Assembly: GCA_900539375.1 (NCBI GenBank)
Contig: UQBY01000010.1
Coordinates: 32,935-96,934, forward strand
DNA length: 64,000 nt
Direction: 5' to 3'
Source: an uncultured Clostridium sp.
GTDB lineage: Bacteria; Bacillota; Clostridia; Clostridiales; Clostridiaceae
In this document: piece after piece, positions 54,277 to 62,888 of the stretch
Numbering within the stretch: position 1 is the stretch's first letter
Layout: each line of letters begins with the position of its first letter
The notes under the pieces: generated by a model
Database searches by the model: none
The model's input: only the letters and a program-made list of their open reading frames with translations
Told to the model about the DNA's origin: nothing
Program-made: the position numbers and the translations under genes

Positions 54277-55467
54277 ATGAATAAAAAATTATTTTTATTT
54301 ATTATTACAATTTTATTATCAGTTACTTTTATAGGTTGTTCTAAAGATATAGCTAATACTAATACTCCTTCTGAAACTAAAACCTCTAGGGATAATTCTT
54401 CTGATAATACTAAATTAGAAATTCCTAAAACTTATCTTGATAATGGTATTTTTTCTGATTATTATGATAAAGCCTATGAAAAACTTAAATCCATGACTTT
54501 AGAAGAAAAAATAGGCCAATTGATTTTTGCAAGATGTCCCTCTGAAAATGCTGAAAGTATAATTTCTAAATACCAATTTGGAGGTGTAATTTTATTTGCT
54601 TCAAATACAGAAGGAAAAACCAAAGAAGAACTAAAAAGTGATATAACATCTCTTCAAAATGTTTCAAAAATTCCAATGCTTATAGGGGTTGATGAAGAAG
54701 GTGGAACTGTTGTAAGAATTAGTAGTAATCCAAATTTAAGAAGTGAAAAATTCAAATCTCCTAAAGAACTTTTTTTAGAAGGTGGTTTTGAAAAAATAGC
54801 TTCAGACACAAAAGAAAAATGTGAACTTTTAAGTTCTTTAGGCATTAATGTTAACCTTGCACCAGTTGCAGATGTTTCTACAGACCCTAATGATTTTATT
54901 TATAGTAGAAGTCTTGGACAAAACCCAGAGCAAACTGCTAATTTTGTTGAAACAGTTGTAAAAACCTCTTCTGAAAATAACATTTCAAGTGTATTAAAGC
55001 ATTTTCCTGGCTATGGTAATAATGTAGATACACATACTGGTATAGCAATTGATAATAGAGATTATTCATCCTTTGAATCTTCTGATTTTATTCCATTTGA
55101 AAGAGGTATAAAGGCTAATGCTCAAGGAATATTAGTTTCACATAATATTGTAAAATCTATGGATGAGAATTATCCAGCTTCATTATCTCCTTCTGTTCAT
55201 GATATTTTAAGAAATAAATTAAATTTTACTGGAGTTATTATGACAGATGACCTTGCAATGGATGCAATAAGCCTTTATACAAATGGAGAAGACCCTGCTG
55301 TTTTAGCTGTTCTTGCTGGAAATGATATACTTATTTTAAGTGATTATGAAACAAGCTTTAACAATCTTCTATCAGCTGCTGAAAATGGAGAATTAGATTT
55401 ATCCATTATAGATAAAGCAGTTTTTCGTGTACTTGCATGGAAATATAGTATGAATATAATTCAATAA
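54277..55467 (+). CDS. Lipoprotein glycoside hydrolase family 3 (NagZ-type N-acetylglucosaminidase)
   Basis: 396 residues. Lipoprotein signal with lipobox FIGC (about 18-21), a linker, then a GH3 N-terminal barrel: MLIGVDEEGGTVVR, NLAPVADVS, LKHFPGYGNN with the NagZ-type catalytic His/Asp loop (VDTHTG) and nucleophile Asp in VIMTDDLAMDAI. As a single-domain GH3 enzyme it likely releases N-acetylglucosamine from muropeptides or chitin-type sugars at the cell surface. GGTGGTGA precedes the ATG. Confidence 0.9.
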   Translation: MNKKLFLFIITILLSVTFIGCSKDIANTNTPSETKTSRDNSSDNTKLEIPKTYLDNGIFSDYYDKAYEKLKSMTLEEKIGQLIFARCPSENAESIISKYQFGGVILFASNTEGKTKEELKSDITSLQNVSKIPMLIGVDEEGGTVVRISSNPNLRSEKFKSPKELFLEGGFEKIASDTKEKCELLSSLGINVNLAPVADVSTDPNDFIYSRSLGQNPEQTANFVETVVKTSSENNISSVLKHFPGYGNNVDTHTGIAIDNRDYSSFESSDFIPFERGIKANAQGILVSHNIVKSMDENYPASLSPSVHDILRNKLNFTGVIMTDDLAMDAISLYTNGEDPAVLAVLAGNDILILSDYETSFNNLLSAAENGELDLSIIDKAVFRVLAWKYSMNIIQ

Positions 55468-55484
55468 AATAAACTTTAGAGATA

Positions 55485-56246
55485 TTATTTAAAATCCCTT
55501 TTCATTTTTTTCTTAAATAAAACTACTGACAATATATATATTACTATTGAATAAATAAAAACAATAATAAGGGATTTTAAAATCTCTGAATTATTTCCAT
55601 TAACAGCCATCCTAGCAACTTTAACTCCATTATAAAAAGGAAGTTTATAACATATACTTTTAAGTCCACCACTTAATGAATCTACATCCATGAAAACTCC
55701 TCCCATCATACAAGTTAAAGTTATAATAAGTGAACCTATTCCAGGGGCTGCTTTTTCATTAAATAATGTTCCAAATAATATTCCAAGACCAATAAACATA
55801 ATAGCTGAAGGAATCATAACTAAAATACATACTAAAACATTACTTATTTTAAATGTATATCCTGTAAAAATTCCAATAAATCCTGAATATATAAAAGTTA
55901 TTATGCTTTGACAAACTGCTATAATAAAAAAAGGAATAGTATAACCTAAAATAAAATCTATAGATTTCATTGGAGACGCATATAACCTTGTTAAAAAGGT
56001 ACTTGTCCTATCTTTTGAAATAAGAATAGAGGTAAATAACATAACAAAGGCATATCCAAAGATAATTATTGCTGGTGATAAAAATTTTAATTTAAATATT
56101 TCTATTCCTGCCTCTTTAGGTATACTATTATTAACTATAGTCATTATTGTTACCATAATAATAGGAAAACCTAAACAAAAAATATAACTTAAAGGGTCTC
56201 TTAACAATTCTTTTATATTTCTTATACAAAAAGCTTTAATTCTCAT
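55485..56246 (-). CDS. ABC-2 type transporter permease
   Basis: 253 residues with six predicted membrane helices. It starts RIKAFCIRNIKELLRDPLSY, typical of ABC-2 permeases, and has the conserved helix ASPMKSIDFILGY. It directly follows its ATPase gene (1 bp apart). Substrate unknown: drug, lipid or peptide export are options. Confidence 0.88.
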   Translation of the reverse strand: MRIKAFCIRNIKELLRDPLSYIFCLGFPIIMVTIMTIVNNSIPKEAGIEIFKLKFLSPAIIIFGYAFVMLFTSILISKDRTSTFLTRLYASPMKSIDFILGYTIPFFIIAVCQSIITFIYSGFIGIFTGYTFKISNVLVCILVMIPSAIMFIGLGILFGTLFNEKAAPGIGSLIITLTCMMGGVFMDVDSLSGGLKSICYKLPFYNGVKVARMAVNGNNSEILKSLIIVFIYSIVIYILSVVLFKKKMKRDFK

Positions 56247-56966
56247 TTATTTTTCCTCCTCTACAATTTTTATAAATGCTTCTTCTAAATTTTTTGCTTT
56301 TGTTAATTCTTTAATTTCTTCTAATGTTCCTTGTTTTATTATATTTCCCTTTACCATAATAGCTATATAATCTGATAATTCTTCAGCCTCTTCCATATAA
56401 TGTGTTGTAAGAATAATTGTTATTTTGCCTTTAAGACTTGAAATAATCTTCCAAAGTTCTCTTCTTGCAATAACATCAAGCCCTAATGTAGGCTCATCTA
56501 AAAATAATACTTTAGGTTTTGTAATTAAAGCCATTGCAATGCTTAATCTTCTTTGCCAACCTCCTGATAAAGTTTTTGCCTTAATATTTAAAACCTCATC
56601 TAAAGAAAACTTATTTACTATATTCTTCATTTCTTCTTTATCATCACAATTATAAATTTCAGCAATAAATTCTAAATTTTCTTTTACAGTTAAATTTGGA
56701 GCTACTGCTGTATCCTGTGGAGAAATATTTATAAGCTTTTTTACATCTTCTAAATCATTTTTTACACTCTTTCCTAATATATAAGCCTCTCCATTGCTTA
56801 TTTCTGTAAGACCAGATAACATTTTTATTGTAGTAGTTTTTCCTGCACCATTTACCCCTAAAAGAGAAAGTAAAGTCCCTTCTTTAATATTTAGAGAAAT
56901 TGAATCTACTGCTTTTTTAGTATCATATATTTTTGATAAATTTTTAATTTCAACAGCCATTGTCAT
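56247..56966 (-). CDS. ABC transporter ATPase (drug-exporter type)
   Basis: 239 residues. Walker A GVNGAGKTTT, Q-loop INISPQD, signature LSGGWQRRLSIAMAL, Walker B VLFLDEPT, H-loop TTHYMEEAEEL. It powers the ABC-2 permease encoded just downstream. GGGGGAATAATT precedes the ATG; only 2 bp separate it from the DUF3021 gene. Confidence 0.92.
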   Translation of the reverse strand: MTMAVEIKNLSKIYDTKKAVDSISLNIKEGTLLSLLGVNGAGKTTTIKMLSGLTEISNGEAYILGKSVKNDLEDVKKLINISPQDTAVAPNLTVKENLEFIAEIYNCDDKEEMKNIVNKFSLDEVLNIKAKTLSGGWQRRLSIAMALITKPKVLFLDEPTLGLDVIARRELWKIISSLKGKITIILTTHYMEEAEELSDYIAIMVKGNIIKQGTLEEIKELTKAKNLEEAFIKIVEEEK

Positions 56967-56968
56967 AA

Positions 56969-57427
56969 TTATTCCCCCTCTTCCTTTAATTCTTTAAGTC
57001 TTTCATTAATTTTATCAACTGATTCTTTACAATTTTTATATTGTATAAATGCTGTTATGGCATATCCAATTAGATAACTTAAGGTTACTGTTATGGTTGT
57101 TGGTAAGTTATAATAACCCCAACAAAAAATACTTATAGGAATCCATACAATTGTTGTAAATATAAAATAAAGAATCCATTGCTTTAAAATACTCCACTTT
57201 TCTTTTTCAAAAACTATTGTAAATAATCCAAAGGACATACTAACTATTCCAATTAATAAACACTGTATAGCAAAGGCTCTTATTGGAGAATTAAGTTTAT
57301 TTAAATACTTACTTATAACCACATACTTATCACCTTCAACAAAACTCATTATTAAACCTAATAAAACTCCACTTGTTGTTCCAAAAGCTAAACTATATAA
57401 ACCTCTAGTAAATGCTTTTTTTAGCAT
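56969..57427 (-). CDS. DUF3021 membrane protein
   Basis: 152 residues, four membrane helices and a charged C-terminal tail (NERLKELKEEGE). The start LKKAFTRGLYSLAFGTTSGVLLG is typical of DUF3021, a family that commonly sits between a LytTR regulator and an ABC exporter and may modulate the regulator from the membrane (inferred). AAGGAGG precedes the ATG. Confidence 0.82.
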   Translation of the reverse strand: MLKKAFTRGLYSLAFGTTSGVLLGLIMSFVEGDKYVVISKYLNKLNSPIRAFAIQCLLIGIVSMSFGLFTIVFEKEKWSILKQWILYFIFTTIVWIPISIFCWGYYNLPTTITVTLSYLIGYAITAFIQYKNCKESVDKINERLKELKEEGE

Positions 57428-57442
57428 AAAATTTAAACCTCC

Positions 57443-57883
57443 TTATATTCCCAATACCTTTTTTATTTTTGACACATATCTTCTAGAAACATAGGTCATT
57501 TTTTCTCCCTCTAAATACATACATATAGTTCCTGTTAGGCTTGTATCAAGTTTTTTTATCTTTTTAATATTCACTATTTCTGAATTAGATATACGTACAA
57601 ATTTCCTGTTATCTAACTGTTCTTCCAACTCATAAAGCCTTTTATGAAGTATATATTTTCCTAATTTAGTTTCTGCATATACTTTTTGCTTTTCAGAATA
57701 TATTCTAATTATTAAATCAGAAGATACCATTTCAATACTTCCATCTGTATAACACTTAAGCTTTTCATTAAAAGCTTGAGAAATTGTAGTATATATATCT
57801 TCCACTTCTTTATTTTTTTCATTGTTACAAATAACAACTTCTGGCTCTAAATATTTCTTATTTATAAATAATTTAATTTTCAT
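57443..57883 (-). CDS. LytTR-domain DNA-binding regulator
   Basis: 146 residues. N-terminal ~45 residues without receiver domain, then a LytTR domain (about 48-146) with FVRISNSEIVNIKKIKKLD and YVSRRYVSKIKKVLG. ATG 57883 follows GGGTGAT; the TTG at 57895 precedes that site. It is the first gene of the LytTR-DUF3021-ABC operon. Two direct repeats in its promoter are good candidates for its own binding sites. Confidence 0.9.
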   Translation of the reverse strand: MKIKLFINKKYLEPEVVICNNEKNKEVEDIYTTISQAFNEKLKCYTDGSIEMVSSDLIIRIYSEKQKVYAETKLGKYILHKRLYELEEQLDNRKFVRISNSEIVNIKKIKKLDTSLTGTICMYLEGEKMTYVSRRYVSKIKKVLGI

Positions 57884-57936
57884 TTTATCACCCAAATCTA
57901 GTATATATAAATTTATTGTTATAGTGTATTAATTTA

Positions 57937-57969
57937 ATATAAGTGGTTGTTTTATTCATATAAGTGGTT
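57937..57969 (-). promoter_or_regulatory. Paired direct repeats (LytTR-type binding site) upstream of the LytTR operon
   Basis: ATATAAGTGGTT occurs at 57937-57948 and again at 57958-57969, a 21-bp period (two helical turns), the spacing known for LytTR operators. On the coding strand each reads AACCACTTATAT. A possible -10 (TATAAC) lies 15-20 nt downstream. Confidence 0.65.
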
Positions 57970-57986
57970 ATTTTTAATAAACATTT

Positions 57987-58018
57987 AAAAAAAGCAATGC
58001 TTAAAACAAAGCATTGCT
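57987..58018 (-). terminator. Terminator of the HxlR-type gene
   Basis: Perfect 10-bp stem AGCAATGCTT (57993-58002) / AAGCATTGCT (58009-58018), followed on the minus strand by a run of seven T. Confidence 0.85.
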
Positions 58019-58061
58019 AAAACTACTATAAAAAAAATAATATAGAACATCTCCAAATATC

Positions 58062-58397
58062 TCATTTCTGATTCATATACTCAATATATTCATTCCCCCA
58101 AATCTCCAATTCAGCCAATACTTTTCTGAACTTCTCTCCTATTTCACTTAACTTATATTCTACCTTTGGTGGAATCTGCTGATATTCCACACGTACAATT
58201 AAGCCTTCATTTTCTAAAGTTTTCAACTGTCTTGATAAAGTTGTATGTGTCATCTTTTCTGGCATTCTTCTTTGTAATTCATTAAATCGTATAGGTCCAT
58301 CTACTAAAAGATACATAATATACATTGACCATTTTCCTGTAAGTACCTTCTGTGATGTAACATACGGACATAAACCAAATAATTCTTTTTTCTCCAT
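58062..58397 (-). CDS. HxlR-family transcription regulator
   Basis: 111 residues, a complete HxlR winged helix: CPYVTSQKVLTGKWSMYIMYLL, RFNELQRRMPEKMTHTTLSRQLKTLE and VEYKLSEIGE. HxlR proteins often sense reactive electrophiles or redox state and control a divergent gene. The divergent gene here encodes an FMN-binding protein, and an inverted repeat lies between them. AAAGGAG precedes the ATG. Confidence 0.92.
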   Translation of the reverse strand: MEKKELFGLCPYVTSQKVLTGKWSMYIMYLLVDGPIRFNELQRRMPEKMTHTTLSRQLKTLENEGLIVRVEYQQIPPKVEYKLSEIGEKFRKVLAELEIWGNEYIEYMNQK

Positions 58398-58410
58398 ATA
58401 CGCTCCTTTT

Positions 58411-58465
58411 TGATACTGGTATCATTAAATATCGTACTTGTATATTTATTCTTATACTATATAAT
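58411..58465 (+). promoter_or_regulatory. Promoter of the FMN-binding gene with HxlR operator candidate
   Basis: TGATAC-TG-GTATCA (58411-58424) is a perfect inverted repeat. The promoter is TTGTAT (58438-58443), 16-nt spacer, TATAAT (58460-58465). Confidence 0.6.
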
Positions 58466-58517
58466 TATACTTATAAAGATAAAAAAAACAATATCAATTT
58501 CAAAGGAGAACTTTAAA

Positions 58518-58913
58518 ATGAAGGAAATAACAAAATATTTACAAGAATGTGGAACTTTCTATCTTGCTACTATAGAGGGTGATCAACCACATGTACGTCC
58601 ATTTGGAGCTGTGTGTGAATTTGAGGGAAAACTTTATATTGTAACAAATAATAAAAAATCTGTTTACAATCAAATGAAAGAAAACAACAAGGTTGAAATT
58701 TGTGGAATGAATAAAGGCACTTGGATTCGTATAGAGGGTATAGTCAAAGAAGACCTCCGCCGTGAAGCACGTGTTGCAATGATGGATGCAAATAAAGCTG
58801 CTTTGAGTTCTATGTACAATGTGGATGATAATCTTATGACTGTATTTGCATTTGAAAGTGGCATTGCAACGATTAATTCTTTTACTGAAGCACCAAAAAC
58901 TATTAAGCTATAA
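58518..58913 (+). CDS. Pyridoxamine 5'-phosphate oxidase-like FMN-binding protein
   Basis: 131 residues from ATG 58518, which follows AAAGGAGAA; a longer in-frame reading to 58410 would run through the promoter. Split-barrel fold: FYLATIEGDQPHVRPFGAV, LYIVTNNKKSVYNQMKENNKVEICG and WIRIEGIV are typical of the small FMN- or F420-binding PNPOx-like proteins. Probably a flavin-dependent reductase; substrate unknown. Confidence 0.88.
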   Translation: MKEITKYLQECGTFYLATIEGDQPHVRPFGAVCEFEGKLYIVTNNKKSVYNQMKENNKVEICGMNKGTWIRIEGIVKEDLRREARVAMMDANKAALSSMYNVDDNLMTVFAFESGIATINSFTEAPKTIKL

Positions 58914-58933
58914 TTGTTCTTAATTATATACAA

Positions 58934-58976
58934 ATACCTCGCCACTAATTAATATACACTAGTAGTGAGGTATCTT
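58934..58976 (+). terminator. Terminator of the FMN-binding gene
   Basis: ATACCTC (58934-58940) and GAGGTAT (58967-58973) close a stem with inner CCACTA pairing, then CTTTATT. Confidence 0.6.
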
Positions 58977-59039
58977 TATTCTCTTTATATAAAACTATTT
59001 CAATATTTAACCTTCAGATACAAGTACTATAGAAAGTTA

Positions 59040-59186
59040 TTATTTATCCTCTTGTGCAGCTTTCATGATTTCTTTTCCAGCATCCCATGCTTGTGCTACC
59101 TTTTCAGTTGCCACATAATATTCATCTTGGAACTGGTCAAAAATCAAAGCATTCAATTTTAATGGATCAAATTTACCATTCTCTGA
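59040..59186 (-). pseudogene. C-terminal relic of a flavin reductase-like protein
   Basis: The minus strand reads, in frame to TAA 59040, a 49-codon tail containing KLNALIFDQFQDEYYVATEKV followed by AQAWDAGKEIMKAAQEDK (shown in parts). The PLKLNALIFD and YYVATEKV features recall the C-terminus of DIM6/NTAB-type flavin reductases. A stop codon (59187-59189) interrupts the frame just upstream, and the rest of the gene is missing. Codons look coding. The gap to the aldo/keto reductase holds nothing else. Confidence 0.6.
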
Positions 59187-59260
59187 TTATTCTACTTCCA
59201 TAAATTTATATCATTCTTTTCATAACAACAAAAAGTTTATAAAGTGTATTTTCTATTGTT

Positions 59261-60118
59261 TTAATGCAGATTATAAATAAACTTTACAAAAGCTGGATCA
59301 TCATGATTTACAATTTCACTATGTCCTAAGTCCTTTGCAGATATCCTTTCCATTTCCTCCTCAGTAAGAGTAAAATCCCAAATATCTATATTTTGTTCCA
59401 TTCTTTCTATATGAACAGATTTTGGAAGAATAGATACCCCACGTTGTATATTCCATCTAAGTGCTACCTGTGCTGCTGATTTTTTGTATTTATTACCAAT
59501 TGAAATAAGCTCTGGATCTGTAAAAATACCATGTTTTCCTTCTGCTAATGGTCCCCATGCTTGTGGAACAACACCATATGTTTTCATATTTTCAATTGCA
59601 TTTTGCTGTACAAAAAATGGATGTAATTCTATCTGGTTAACTGCTGGAATTACTTCTACTGTTTCACAAAGATTTGTAAGAATTGCTGGATAAAAATTAG
59701 AAACTCCAATTGCTTTTGCAATTCCTTCCTTATATGCTTTTGTGATTCCACGATAGGCTGCAAAATAGTCATTCATAGGCTGATGTAAAAGAATCAAATC
59801 TACATAATCCATATTCAAGCGTTTTAAAGAAGTTTTTACTGCTTGGTAAGCAGCTTCTTTACTTCCCATATCACTTACCCATACTTTTGTTGTAATAAAT
59901 AATTCTTCTCTTGTTACAATGCCATCTGCAATTGCTCTTGCAACGCCTTGTCCTACTGCCTTCTCATTTCCATAAGCAGTTGCTGTGTCAATTAAACGAT
60001 ATCCAGTTTTAATTGCATCATAAACAACTTGTTCACACTGTACAGCATCTGGAATCTGAAAGACACCAAATCCCTCTAGTGGCATTTTTGCTCCTGTGTT
60101 TAATGTAATAAATTCCAT
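59261..60118 (-). CDS. Aldo/keto reductase
   Basis: 285 residues, TIM barrel. The catalytic tetrad is in place: Asp in RLIDTATAYGNE, Tyr in the same motif, Lys in FITTKVWV and His in LILLHQPMND; NADPH-site residues lie in SILPKSVHIERM. It belongs to the 2,5-diketo-gluconate reductase-like AKR group; physiological substrate unknown. AGGAGGT precedes the ATG; 21 bp from the EFR1 gene, with which it probably forms an operon. Confidence 0.93.
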   Translation of the reverse strand: MEFITLNTGAKMPLEGFGVFQIPDAVQCEQVVYDAIKTGYRLIDTATAYGNEKAVGQGVARAIADGIVTREELFITTKVWVSDMGSKEAAYQAVKTSLKRLNMDYVDLILLHQPMNDYFAAYRGITKAYKEGIAKAIGVSNFYPAILTNLCETVEVIPAVNQIELHPFFVQQNAIENMKTYGVVPQAWGPLAEGKHGIFTDPELISIGNKYKKSAAQVALRWNIQRGVSILPKSVHIERMEQNIDIWDFTLTEEEMERISAKDLGHSEIVNHDDPAFVKFIYNLH

Positions 60119-60139
60119 TTTTCTACCTCCTGATTTTTA

Positions 60140-60913
60140 TTATAAAATTTTTAATTGATTATTTGCATCAATAATCTCGCAAATACTAATATTCTCATTT
60201 CTATATCTTGCTTTTGGATTTTTCTCTGAAATGTTCATCTGAATTGCCATCATAGGGCAAGCATGGATACATGCCATACAGGTAATACAACCATCCCAAT
60301 GCCAAATACTCTTCTGGTTCTCCATAGTAAAACACTTCTTTGGACATACTTTTGTACAAATTTCGCATCCAATACATTCATCTGTGATATGATAAATATT
60401 AGAGAAAGTATCCTTGGGCATTTTAGCCATTCTGTTAAGATATTCCTGATGTGCTGACCTATCCTTATCAGTAACAGGTGCAATGTACTTCCTCTCTTTT
60501 TCAATATCTTCTTGAATTTGTTTTATATGCTCATCAACTTTCTTATCAAGCATTTTCTGCTTGTTCATATCAAAACTTGGCAGAAAATTATCTACCATTA
60601 GTAAAACATTCATGTATGATGGATGGATTTCCAGTTTCTCCAACAGATTCTGAGCAAGTTCAACAGCTCCACCATGTCTATTTCCATAGGTTAGAATCAT
60701 ATAAAAATATTCAGTTTTAAAAATTGAGTTTTCCAAAAATTCTCTCACTAATGATGGGATTTCATGTCCAAAAACTGGGCACACAATGCCAATTTTATCT
60801 CCTGTATAAACCTTTTTATGATCATGTATTGCCTGTGCAATACTAATGGGAGTTTCATCTAACTGCTTCGCAACATAAAGACTATTTCCTGTTGCTGTAA
60901 AATAAAATAACAT
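60140..60913 (-). CDS. EFR1-family ferrodoxin (flavodoxin plus two 4Fe-4S clusters)
   Basis: About 257 residues. A flavodoxin-like N-terminal domain begins MLFYFTATGNSLYVAKQL (FMN phosphate loop TATGNS); the C-terminal part has CIGCEICTKVCP and CITCMACIHACP for two 4Fe-4S clusters. Probably a low-potential electron carrier for the adjacent aldo/keto reductase or another partner. Start uncertain: ATG 60913 matches the family, but ATG 60940 is also possible, with a strong AGGGGG between them. Confidence 0.88.
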   Translation of the reverse strand: MLFYFTATGNSLYVAKQLDETPISIAQAIHDHKKVYTGDKIGIVCPVFGHEIPSLVREFLENSIFKTEYFYMILTYGNRHGGAVELAQNLLEKLEIHPSYMNVLLMVDNFLPSFDMNKQKMLDKKVDEHIKQIQEDIEKERKYIAPVTDKDRSAHQEYLNRMAKMPKDTFSNIYHITDECIGCEICTKVCPKKCFTMENQKSIWHWDGCITCMACIHACPMMAIQMNISEKNPKARYRNENISICEIIDANNQLKIL

Positions 60914-61109
60914 TGATTTTGCTAACACCCCCTCTTCCATTTTACCTATCAAATTGAAGAAAATACTCTTTTTTGATATAATTGATTTTAATACATTAAG
61001 AAGATAGCTTTCTTCCTTTCAAAATAGATTTTATGACTTTTTCTATAAAAAGTACAATACCAGTTACTAATACTACTATAAATAAAATTAATACTATAAG
61101 GTGATAGCA

Positions 61110-61946
61110 ATGATTGAACTTTATGAATTACGCCAGTTTGTGACATTTGCAGATACTGGGACTTTATCAGAAGCTGCTAAAATTTTGCATCTATCACAAC
61201 CTGCCCTAAGCAGAAACATGAAAAAACTAGAAGATGATCTAGGAATCTTTCTTTTTGAAAGAAAAAGAAACAAATTAGAACTAAATAATAATGGGAAATA
61301 TGTACTTGAACTAGCTAAGAAACTTTTAGAAGATGCAGATTCTTTTACAACTAAAGCTCGTGATTTTGATCGAAGGAATCGTACCATTACACTAGGAATC
61401 TGTGCCCCTGCTCCAGTATGGTTTCTTGCTCCATTAATAGCAAATCTTTTTCCTCACATGTCGCTGCAAACAGAAATGGATAATAAAAACAAACTTTTTA
61501 CAGCTCTTGATAACAATGTTTATCAATTAATTGCTACTCATGAAAAGCCTGTAGGTAAACAGTACTTTTTTAAAGAATGTGGAAAAGAATCTCTAATGTT
61601 TGCTCTTCCAAAAGGTCACAAATATGCCAAACGAAAAAGCCTAACTTTTTCAGAATTAAATGGAGAGAATATGTTGCTAATGCCAGATATTGGTTTTTGG
61701 TCTTTTGTTCTTAAAAAAATGCCAAATTCTCGTTTTCTAACTCAAAATGACAATTTTAGCTTTAACGAACTAGTTCAGGCATCATCACTACCATCATTTG
61801 TTTCCAACCTATCTGAAAAATACAGAAAAGTTCCACCTGGTCGTATCATTGTTCCAATCTCAGACGAGGAAGCAACTGTAACATACTACTTGGTATGTAA
61901 AGTAGAACATAAAAAAGATTTTAAATTACTGTTTTCTTCACTATAG
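61110..61946 (+). CDS. LysR-family transcription regulator
   Basis: 278 residues. N-terminal winged helix (about 1-60: LYELRQFVTFADTGTLSEAA, LSQPALSRNMKKLEDDLG) and an effector-binding domain. ATG 61110 lies after AAGGTGAT. Divergent from the EFR1-aldo/keto reductase operon, which it likely controls. Confidence 0.93.
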   Translation: MIELYELRQFVTFADTGTLSEAAKILHLSQPALSRNMKKLEDDLGIFLFERKRNKLELNNNGKYVLELAKKLLEDADSFTTKARDFDRRNRTITLGICAPAPVWFLAPLIANLFPHMSLQTEMDNKNKLFTALDNNVYQLIATHEKPVGKQYFFKECGKESLMFALPKGHKYAKRKSLTFSELNGENMLLMPDIGFWSFVLKKMPNSRFLTQNDNFSFNELVQASSLPSFVSNLSEKYRKVPPGRIIVPISDEEATVTYYLVCKVEHKKDFKLLFSSL

Positions 61947-61962
61947 CTACTAATGTTTAATT

Positions 61963-62170
61963 AAAACAAAGTTTGATCAAAATTTACATTGGTATGTACC
62001 AAAACAATTTTTATGGTACTTGTATAACATAAGTGTAAAACAAGTGATGCTTATTAAACATAACTTGCTTTTAAAATTATTAAAATTGAAAAAGATTATT
62101 ACTATTAGCTTGCGACCAAAAACTTTATGGAGCCTTAGGAAGTAGTGAATAAAAAAAGGTTACTACTTCC
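61963..62170. repeat. Intergenic repeat, copy 1
   Basis: Begins AAAACAAAGTTTGATCAAAA, continues with an imperfect hairpin (CAAGTGATG/CATAACTTG, 62041-62067), then ATTAGCTTG...AACTTTATGGAGCCTTAGG, and ends with a perfect hairpin GGAAGTAGT/ACTACTTCC. It shares its order and many short blocks with copies at 62673 and 63391. The following 190 bases, to 62356, hold no ORF or feature I can name. Confidence 0.75.
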
Positions 62171-62356
62171 AAAAAGTACAGTTTAATAAAGATACTAAGC
62201 TAATAGTAAGTAACCAGCTTCATGATTCTGAAGTACATTTTATGTAAACATATGTTGAACATAATATTACATAATGCAAGTGCCAGCTGATATTATCAAT
62301 ACACAGACTTACTATTCAATTTTTATTTTGGATTTCCTTGTAAAAAACATAATAAA

Positions 62357-62554
62357 TTATAATTTAATAGGTTTATATGCTAATGCAATATCAACAATTT
62401 CTTTAGCTGATTTTTCATTGTAAAATATCAAATCACTTATATCAGGATAAATAACATTTTCTTCTAATAACACAATCATATTATCTATTTCTTCTTCTGT
62501 CCCTTCACAATTTTTAATTTTACTAACTAAATCAATCAATTCTTTTCTATCCAT
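62357..62554 (-). CDS. Colicin E-type (Im) immunity protein
   Basis: 65 residues, ATG 62554 six bases after AAAGGAAAG. EGTEEEIDNMIVLLEENVI then YPDISDLIFYN and AKEIVDIALAYK line up with the Im2/Im7/Im9 family (EEE...HFEEMTEHP.GSDLIYYP...GIV..V..W), including the conserved SDLIYY loop that binds the toxin nuclease. It should neutralise an HNH-type DNase tip. No intact toxin lies next to it, so it is an orphan immunity gene here. An in-frame extension to 62680 runs into repeat sequence and was not used. Confidence 0.75.
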   Translation of the reverse strand: MDRKELIDLVSKIKNCEGTEEEIDNMIVLLEENVIYPDISDLIFYNEKSAKEIVDIALAYKPIKL

Positions 62555-62601
62555 ACTATTCTTTCCTTTAATTACTAAGACAATTTTGACATAGTGTTGA
62601 T

Positions 62602-62622
62602 TTAAAACAAAGTTTGAGCAAA
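62602..62622. repeat. Partial copy of the intergenic repeat head
   Basis: AAAACAAAGTTTGAGCAAAA alone, upstream of the immunity gene, followed by about 50 unique bases (62623-62672) and then by the full copy 2. It suggests a nested or truncated recombination event. Confidence 0.6.
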
Positions 62623-62672
62623 ATATTCTTATGAAATGGCTTAACTTCATAAAATTCATTTTTACTTTTAAT

Positions 62673-62860
62673 AACAACATTTGAGCAAAATTTATATCTA
62701 GATATACCTAAAACAATTTTTGTAGTAATTATATATTATAAGTACAAAACAAATCTTATTTCTTAAATATGACTTGTAATTGAATTTTTTTATTGGCTTA
62801 TCGTTGGAAATTTTATAGTTCCTTAGGTTCTTATCAATAGAACTCTCTCTCGCTTACTAA
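62673..62860. repeat. Intergenic repeat, copy 2
   Basis: Begins AACAACATTTGAGCAAAATT and continues with ACCTAAAACAATTTTTGTAG, TATAAGTACAAAACAA, a hairpin (ACAAATCTTATTT/AAATATGACTTGT, two mismatches), then ATTGGCTTATCG and TTCCTTAGG, and a CT-rich end. Same architecture as copies 1 and 3. On the minus strand the hairpin followed by TTTTGT may end transcripts of the gene to its right. Confidence 0.8.
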
Positions 62861-62888
62861 AGAACATACACTGAATAAATTATAACAT

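Noticed and set aside
58410..58517. Hydrophobic N-terminal extension of the FMN-binding protein
   Set aside because: It overlaps the promoter and HxlR-type operator; AAAGGAGAA precedes ATG 58518.
58965..59162. Plus-strand 65-codon ORF after the FMN-binding gene
   Set aside because: It lies opposite the flavin-reductase relic, which reads as real coding sequence on the minus strand.
62555..62680. 42-residue N-terminal extension of the Im-like protein
   Set aside because: It runs through the partial repeat copy and upstream of a good ribosome site; Im proteins start near the chosen ATG.
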